The position numbers and the translations under genes are program-made. From contig NZ_JAMRXH010000001.1 in assembly GCF_023740735.1 (NCBI RefSeq), forward strand, positions 1-64,000: DNA of 64,000 nucleotides, written 5' to 3'. Shown here piece after piece: positions 60,213-64,000 of the stretch; position 1 is the stretch's first letter; every line of letters begins with the position of its first letter. The notes under the pieces are model-generated. The model was not told where the DNA came from. It worked only from the letters and a program-made list of their open reading frames with translations, and did not search any database. The stretch comes from Nocardia sp. CDC159. Lineage in GTDB: Bacteria > Actinomycetota > Actinomycetes > Mycobacteriales > Mycobacteriaceae.

Positions 60213-61205
60213 GTGAACCATCCGACCGCTCCCGCCGACATCGAGCCCGAGGTGTTGCTCGGCATCTTCATCACCGCCACTCGGATCAAGGTGTGCGACG
60301 AGAAGTTTCGTGCCCTGGTGTTGGCCGGGCAGGTCAGCGCCCAGTACTACTCGCCGCGCGGCCAGGAGATCGTCTCGGCCGCGACGGCCGCGCTGCTGCG
60401 GCGCGACGACTACGTCGTGACCACCTATCGCGGGCTGCACGACCAGCTGGCCAAGGGGGTGCCGCTGCGCGAGCTGTGGGCCGAATTCTTCGGCAGGGCA
60501 ACCGGAGTCTGCAAGGGCAAGGGCGGGCCCATGCACATCACCCATCCCGCCTCCGGCCTGATGGTCACCACCGGCATCGTCGGCAGCGGACTGCCCATCG
60601 GCGCGGGGCTGGCGCTGGCGTCCCAGCTGCAGCGCAGCGATCGGGTGACCGTGGTGAACTTCGGCGACGGCGCGAGCAATATCGGCGCCTTCCACGAGGC
60701 GTGCAATCTGGCCGGGCTGTGGAAACTGCCGGTGGTGTTCTGCTGTCAGAACAATCGCTATGCCGAGCACACCGCGTTCGAGGACGGCACCAGCGTGGCC
60801 CGCGTCGCCGACCGAGCCGCCGCCTACGCCATGCCCGGTGTCCGCGTCGACGGCAACGATCCGGTCGCCATGTACCGCGCCGCCCGCGAGGCGGTGCGGC
60901 GGGCGCGGGCCGGGGAGGGACCGACCCTGCTCGAGGCCATGACGTTTCGCTTCTACGGCCATCAGATGTCGGACCGCAACGAGTACATGAAACCCGGCGA
61001 ACTCGACGCCGCCCGCGCCGCCGATCCGGTGGTCGCCTTCCGGAACTGGTTGGCCGACAGCGGAATCGCCGACGAAGAGCGGCTGGCGGCGATCGAGGTC
61101 GAGGAGCGGGAGGCGGTCGAGGACGCGGCGCGCTTCGCGGCCGAGAGCCCGCTGCCCGATCCGGCCGAACTGTACACCGACGTCTATGAGGAGGCATTGG
61201 CATGA
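60213..61205 (+). CDS. 2-oxoacid/acetoin dehydrogenase E1 alpha subunit
   Basis: A 330-residue thiamine-diphosphate-dependent E1 alpha subunit of the pyruvate/acetoin/branched-chain type. The ThDP motif runs GDGASNIGAFHEACNLAGLW to VFCCQNN, and YRGLHDQLAKGVPL and GKGGPMHI are characteristic. GTG at 60213 has AGGAGG six bases upstream, eleven bases after the Rieske stop. With the beta subunit it decarboxylates a 2-oxo acid or cleaves a diketone/acetoin; E2 and E3 are not seen in the window. Confidence 0.9.
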   Translation: MNHPTAPADIEPEVLLGIFITATRIKVCDEKFRALVLAGQVSAQYYSPRGQEIVSAATAALLRRDDYVVTTYRGLHDQLAKGVPLRELWAEFFGRATGVCKGKGGPMHITHPASGLMVTTGIVGSGLPIGAGLALASQLQRSDRVTVVNFGDGASNIGAFHEACNLAGLWKLPVVFCCQNNRYAEHTAFEDGTSVARVADRAAAYAMPGVRVDGNDPVAMYRAAREAVRRARAGEGPTLLEAMTFRFYGHQMSDRNEYMKPGELDAARAADPVVAFRNWLADSGIADEERLAAIEVEEREAVEDAARFAAESPLPDPAELYTDVYEEALA

Positions 61206-61280
61206 GCGGTCAGGGCCCGGAGGCGGCAGCGGAGCATAACCACGCAGGGCCCAGAGCTCATGCCGAGAAAGGACACAGCC

Positions 61281-62300
61281 ATGAGTGATGTGCAGACAGC
61301 GCCCATGCTGGGATTTCAGGCGCTCGGCAGTGCGCTCGACGATGCGCTGGGCCGCGATCGGTCGGTCGTGCTGCTGGGTGAGGACATCGCCGATCCGAGC
61401 GGGGGTGTGTTCAAGGTGACGGCCGGACTGTCCACCAAATACGGCGCCGACCGGGTGCGGGCCACCCCGATCAGCGAACAGGCGATCCTCGGCGCGGCCG
61501 TCGGCGCGGCGGTGGCGGGGATGCGGCCGGTGGCGGAGATCATGCTGATGGATTTCCTGGCCGTCTGCCTGGATCAGCTGGCCAACCACGCCGCCAAGTT
61601 GCGCTATATGTCCGGCGGGCAGACGTCGGTGCCGCTGACGGTGCGCTGTGCGGCCGGAGCCGGAATGCAGTTCGGCGCCCAGCATTCGGAGATGCTCGAG
61701 GCGTGGCTGACCCACATACCGGGGCTGAAGGTGGTGGTGCCCAGCAATGCCGCCGACGCCAAGGGGCTGCTCACCGCCTGCATCTTCGATCCCGATCCAT
61801 GCGTGATCGTGGAGCAGAGCCTGCTGTATTTCGCCGCCCCGCAGCCGGTTCCGGTGGGCCACCATATGGTGCCGCTCGGGGTCGCGGCCACAGCGCGGCC
61901 GGGGCGCGACATCACGCTGATCTCCTACGGCCGCCAGGTGCACGATGCCCTCGCCGCCGCCGAGGAATTGGCCGCCGAGGGGGTGGAGGCCGAGGTGATC
62001 GATCTGCGCTCGCTGGTGCCGCTGGACGAAGCCACCATCCTGGAGTCGGTGCGGCGCACCCGGCATGCGGTCGTCGTCCACGAGGCCGTGCGGCGCGGCG
62101 GATTCGGCGCGGAACTGGCGGCGCTGCTCGGTGAGGAGCTGTTCGACGAGCTGGCCGCGCCCGTGCAGCGGGTGGCCGGGGCCGATACGCCGATCCCGTA
62201 CGCCAAATCGCTCGAGGACGCCTTCGTCCCGGGACCCGCGCGCATCGTCGCGGCGGCTCGGCATGCGCTGGCGCGTTCCACCAGTCGCGTCGTGAGCTGA
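61281..62300 (+). CDS. 2-oxoacid/acetoin dehydrogenase E1 beta subunit
   Basis: A 339-residue E1 beta subunit (transketolase pyrimidine-binding and C-terminal domains). Motifs: VVLLGEDIADPSGGVFKVTA, TPISEQAILGAAVGAAVAGM, RPVAEIMLMDFLAVCLDQ, later DLRSLVPLDEATI and the closing DTPIPYAKSLEDAFVP. ATG at 61281 has AAAGGA seven to eight bases upstream; an ATG 21 bases earlier has no ribosome site. It forms the heterotetramer with the E1 alpha gene, from which it is separated by 75 bases. Confidence 0.9.
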   Translation: MSDVQTAPMLGFQALGSALDDALGRDRSVVLLGEDIADPSGGVFKVTAGLSTKYGADRVRATPISEQAILGAAVGAAVAGMRPVAEIMLMDFLAVCLDQLANHAAKLRYMSGGQTSVPLTVRCAAGAGMQFGAQHSEMLEAWLTHIPGLKVVVPSNAADAKGLLTACIFDPDPCVIVEQSLLYFAAPQPVPVGHHMVPLGVAATARPGRDITLISYGRQVHDALAAAEELAAEGVEAEVIDLRSLVPLDEATILESVRRTRHAVVVHEAVRRGGFGAELAALLGEELFDELAAPVQRVAGADTPIPYAKSLEDAFVPGPARIVAAARHALARSTSRVVS

Positions 62301-62309
62301 GGGGTCGGC

Positions 62310-63851
62310 GTGGCATACGGGCTGGACGCGGCGGCACGGCGGAACCCCACGGGCGTCGCCGTCACCGACGAGGCGGTGGAATGGACCTGGCCGCAACTGA
62401 ATTCGATGGTCAATCGCGCGGTCGGCTGGCTGCTGTCGGCGGGCATCGGGGCCGGGCAGCGGATCGGCGTGTTCGCCGAGAACGGGACCTATACGGCGCT
62501 GGCCCATCTGGCGGCCACCTACGCGGGCCTGTCGGTGGTGCCGATCAACTATCAGCTGACCCCGGCCGAGGTCCGGCACATTCTCGACGATGCGGCCGTG
62601 CACACGGTGCTGTGCAGCGCCGGCACCGCCGCGGTGGCGCGGGCGGCGAGCGAGCGCGTGCGTGTAATCGCCTGGGGGACCGGCGAATCCGACGGGATCG
62701 CGTCGCTGGAGCGGCTGCTGGAGCGGTATCCGGACGTGGAGCCGTCGCCGGAGATCGCACCGGCCGCGCCGCTGTACTACACCTCGGGCACCACCGGCGT
62801 CCCGAAGGGGGTGCGGCTGCCCGACCAGATGTTCCCCGGCGGCCGCACCATGATCGAGCACGTCGAACGCATCGAGGGTTCCCCGGTACGGCCGACGGGA
62901 CGGCACCTCGTCGTGGGGCCGATGCATCACACCGGCCCGATCGGTGGGGTGCGTGGGCTGACGGTGGGCAACCCGCTGGTGGTGCTGCGCAAATTCGACG
63001 CCGAGCGGGTGCTGCGGCTGATCGAGCGGTATCGAATCGAGGGCACGATGATGGTGCCCACGCACTTCTCCCGGCTGCTCGCGCTGTCCGAACAGGTGCG
63101 AAATCGCTACGACATCAGCAGTATTCGCACCATCGTGCACACCGGTGCGCCGTGCCCGGTGCTGGTGAAGCGGGCCATGATCGCGTGGTTCGGGCCGGTG
63201 CTGCGCGAGGCGTACGGCTCCACCGAGGTCGGCACGGTCACCATGATCGACTCGGCGGAATGGCTCGCCCATCCGGGGTCGGTGGGCCGGGTTATGCCGG
63301 GGTACGAGCTGACGATTCGCGACGAGCGCGGCGCGGTTCTCGGCGCGGGGGAGCAGGGGCTGGTGTGCGTGCGCTCCCTCATCGGTGCGCAGCCGAGCTA
63401 TCACAACGATCCGGACAAGACCCGGCGCAGCTATATCGCCGAGGACGTGTTCGTCGTCGGGGAGATCGGTTTCCTGGACGAGGAGGGCTATCTGTATCTC
63501 ACCGATCGTGCGTCGGACATGGTGGTCAGCGGTGGGGTGAACGTCTATCCGGCCGAGGCCGAGACCGTGTTGCGCGCCCATCCGGGGGTCTTCGATGTCG
63601 CGGTGATCGGGATTCCGCACGCCGATCTCGGGGAGCAGTTGTGCGCGCTGGTGGTCGCGGGGGCCGCGCGGCCGACGGCCGAGGAACTGATCGCCTGGTG
63701 CCGGGACCGGTTGGCGCACTACAAGTGTCCCGCCCGCGTGGAGTTCGTGGATACCGAGCTGCGCAGCGCCATGGGCAAGATCGACAAACGCCGTCTGCGC
63801 CGCGAATATCTGGCCCGCCGCGGCGCGGTCACGGCGGGAGGTGGCGAGTGA
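62310..63851 (+). CDS. AMP-dependent acyl-CoA synthetase
   Basis: A 513-residue acyl-CoA ligase (class I adenylate-forming). The P-loop YYTSGTTGVPKGV, the second motif AYGSTEVGTVT, DRASDMVVSGGVNVYPAE and the late MGKIDKRRLRREY are all present. It activates a carboxylic acid to its CoA ester, feeding beta-oxidation together with the acyl-CoA dehydrogenase that follows. GTG at 62310 has GAGGGG upstream and lies nine bases after the E1 beta stop. The acid could be a side-chain product of ring or terpenoid degradation, by context. Confidence 0.92.
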   Translation: MAYGLDAAARRNPTGVAVTDEAVEWTWPQLNSMVNRAVGWLLSAGIGAGQRIGVFAENGTYTALAHLAATYAGLSVVPINYQLTPAEVRHILDDAAVHTVLCSAGTAAVARAASERVRVIAWGTGESDGIASLERLLERYPDVEPSPEIAPAAPLYYTSGTTGVPKGVRLPDQMFPGGRTMIEHVERIEGSPVRPTGRHLVVGPMHHTGPIGGVRGLTVGNPLVVLRKFDAERVLRLIERYRIEGTMMVPTHFSRLLALSEQVRNRYDISSIRTIVHTGAPCPVLVKRAMIAWFGPVLREAYGSTEVGTVTMIDSAEWLAHPGSVGRVMPGYELTIRDERGAVLGAGEQGLVCVRSLIGAQPSYHNDPDKTRRSYIAEDVFVVGEIGFLDEEGYLYLTDRASDMVVSGGVNVYPAEAETVLRAHPGVFDVAVIGIPHADLGEQLCALVVAGAARPTAEELIAWCRDRLAHYKCPARVEFVDTELRSAMGKIDKRRLRREYLARRGAVTAGGGE

Positions 63852-63900
63852 TGACGTCGCGGACATCGAGGGGCGCAGGCCGAAGTCGCAGGAGGCGTCG

Positions 63901-64000
63901 ATGAGCGCGGCCGAAACCGCGGCGGCGATGCCGCGGCTGTTCGAATTCACCACCGAGCACGAGGCCCTGCGCGAGGTGATGCGGCGGTTTCTGGGAGCCC
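63901..64000 (+). CDS. Acyl-CoA dehydrogenase, 5' end
   Basis: Only the first 33 codons lie in the window: MSAAETAAAMPRLFEFTTEH then EALREVMRRFLGA. The FTTEHEALREVMRRFL pattern is the usual N-terminal helix of acyl-CoA dehydrogenases. AGGAGG lies five bases before the ATG. It lies 49 bases after the ligase stop and continues the catabolic operon beyond the window edge. Confidence 0.7.
   Translation, partial: MSAAETAAAMPRLFEFTTEHEALREVMRRFLGA

Noticed and set aside
63851..63904. Mini frame of 17 codons between the ligase and acyl-CoA dehydrogenase
   Set aside because: It is Arg/Ser-rich, has no ribosome site and is only as long as the gap; taken as spacer.
60141..63953. Long minus-strand open frame opposite E1 alpha/beta and the ligase
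   Set aside because: It spans four well-supported plus-strand genes and their ribosome sites; the translation is His/Arg/Gln-rich and low in complexity, a typical antisense artefact.
1..64000. CRISPR arrays, tRNA/rRNA genes, IS elements or prophage
   Set aside because: I saw no spaced direct repeats, no tRNA-like cloverleaf and no transposase or integrase motifs in either strand.

Overview
The window is high-GC DNA packed with actinobacterial gene families: a complete Mce/YrbE lipid-transport locus, a PapA-like acyltransferase, an Hrp1-like CBS protein, AlkB, and many flavin, SDR and CoA enzymes. GTG/TTG starts and 4-bp ATGA/GTGA overlaps are common. A mycolic-acid actinomycete, most likely Nocardia or a close relative, is inferred; no rRNA or marker gene proves it. 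I found no tRNA, rRNA, CRISPR array or insertion sequence.

Layout. 1-5.6 kb holds housekeeping or accessory genes: the 3' end of an alanine/Na+ symporter, a CBS-pair protein, alkane hydroxylase AlkB, two small ORFs, and a thiamine-diphosphate decarboxylase with a Tat-like leader. 5.7-12.1 kb is an island of six secreted proteins, including a chitin-type LPMO with a CBM5/12 module and two hydrolases. An AraC regulator follows. 13.1-17.1 kb (minus strand) is a translationally coupled set: a hydroxyacyl-CoA/carnitine-type dehydrogenase, a family III CoA-transferase, a YWTD beta-propeller and a decayed second CoA-transferase.

17.2-39.3 kb is a nonribosomal peptide biosynthetic region. Its core is a 3505-residue NRPS read as C-A(Ser)-PCP-[C-PCP]x2-C-A-PCP-TE; the three central PCP-C units are near-copies and two of the PCPs have no A domain. 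Around it lie a stand-alone EhpF-like adenylating protein, a carboxylesterase, two paralogous FAD monooxygenases, a Baeyer-Villiger-type monooxygenase, an alpha/beta-hydrolase homologue without its catalytic residues, a PapA/condensation-type acyltransferase, an SDR and a bicovalent-FAD oxidase. Three intergenic regions share a related GCTACT...GTCGA element, which may make the region one regulon.

39.3-57.8 kb is the most unusual part: one apparent minus-strand operon of 18 genes. It starts with a cytochrome P450, continues through YrbE-A/B, Mce A-F and an Mce-associated protein, then runs without a break into a DWARF27 (beta-carotene isomerase)-like protein, a carotenoid cleavage oxygenase, an SDR with Phe for the catalytic Tyr, a ThuA-like protein, an unknown protein, a second carotenoid oxygenase, an internally deleted MDR reductase and an aldehyde dehydrogenase. 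D27, two carotenoid cleavage enzymes and a P450 are the enzyme families of plant strigolactone synthesis. Here they sit with a lipid transporter, which suggests uptake or handling and oxidative processing of a carotenoid, apocarotenoid or other isoprenoid. Divergent from it (58-64 kb, plus strand) lies a catabolic-looking operon: SDR, Rieske oxygenase, 2-oxoacid dehydrogenase E1 alpha and beta, acyl-CoA ligase and the start of an acyl-CoA dehydrogenase. The two operons share a promoter region with a perfect 12-bp palindrome.
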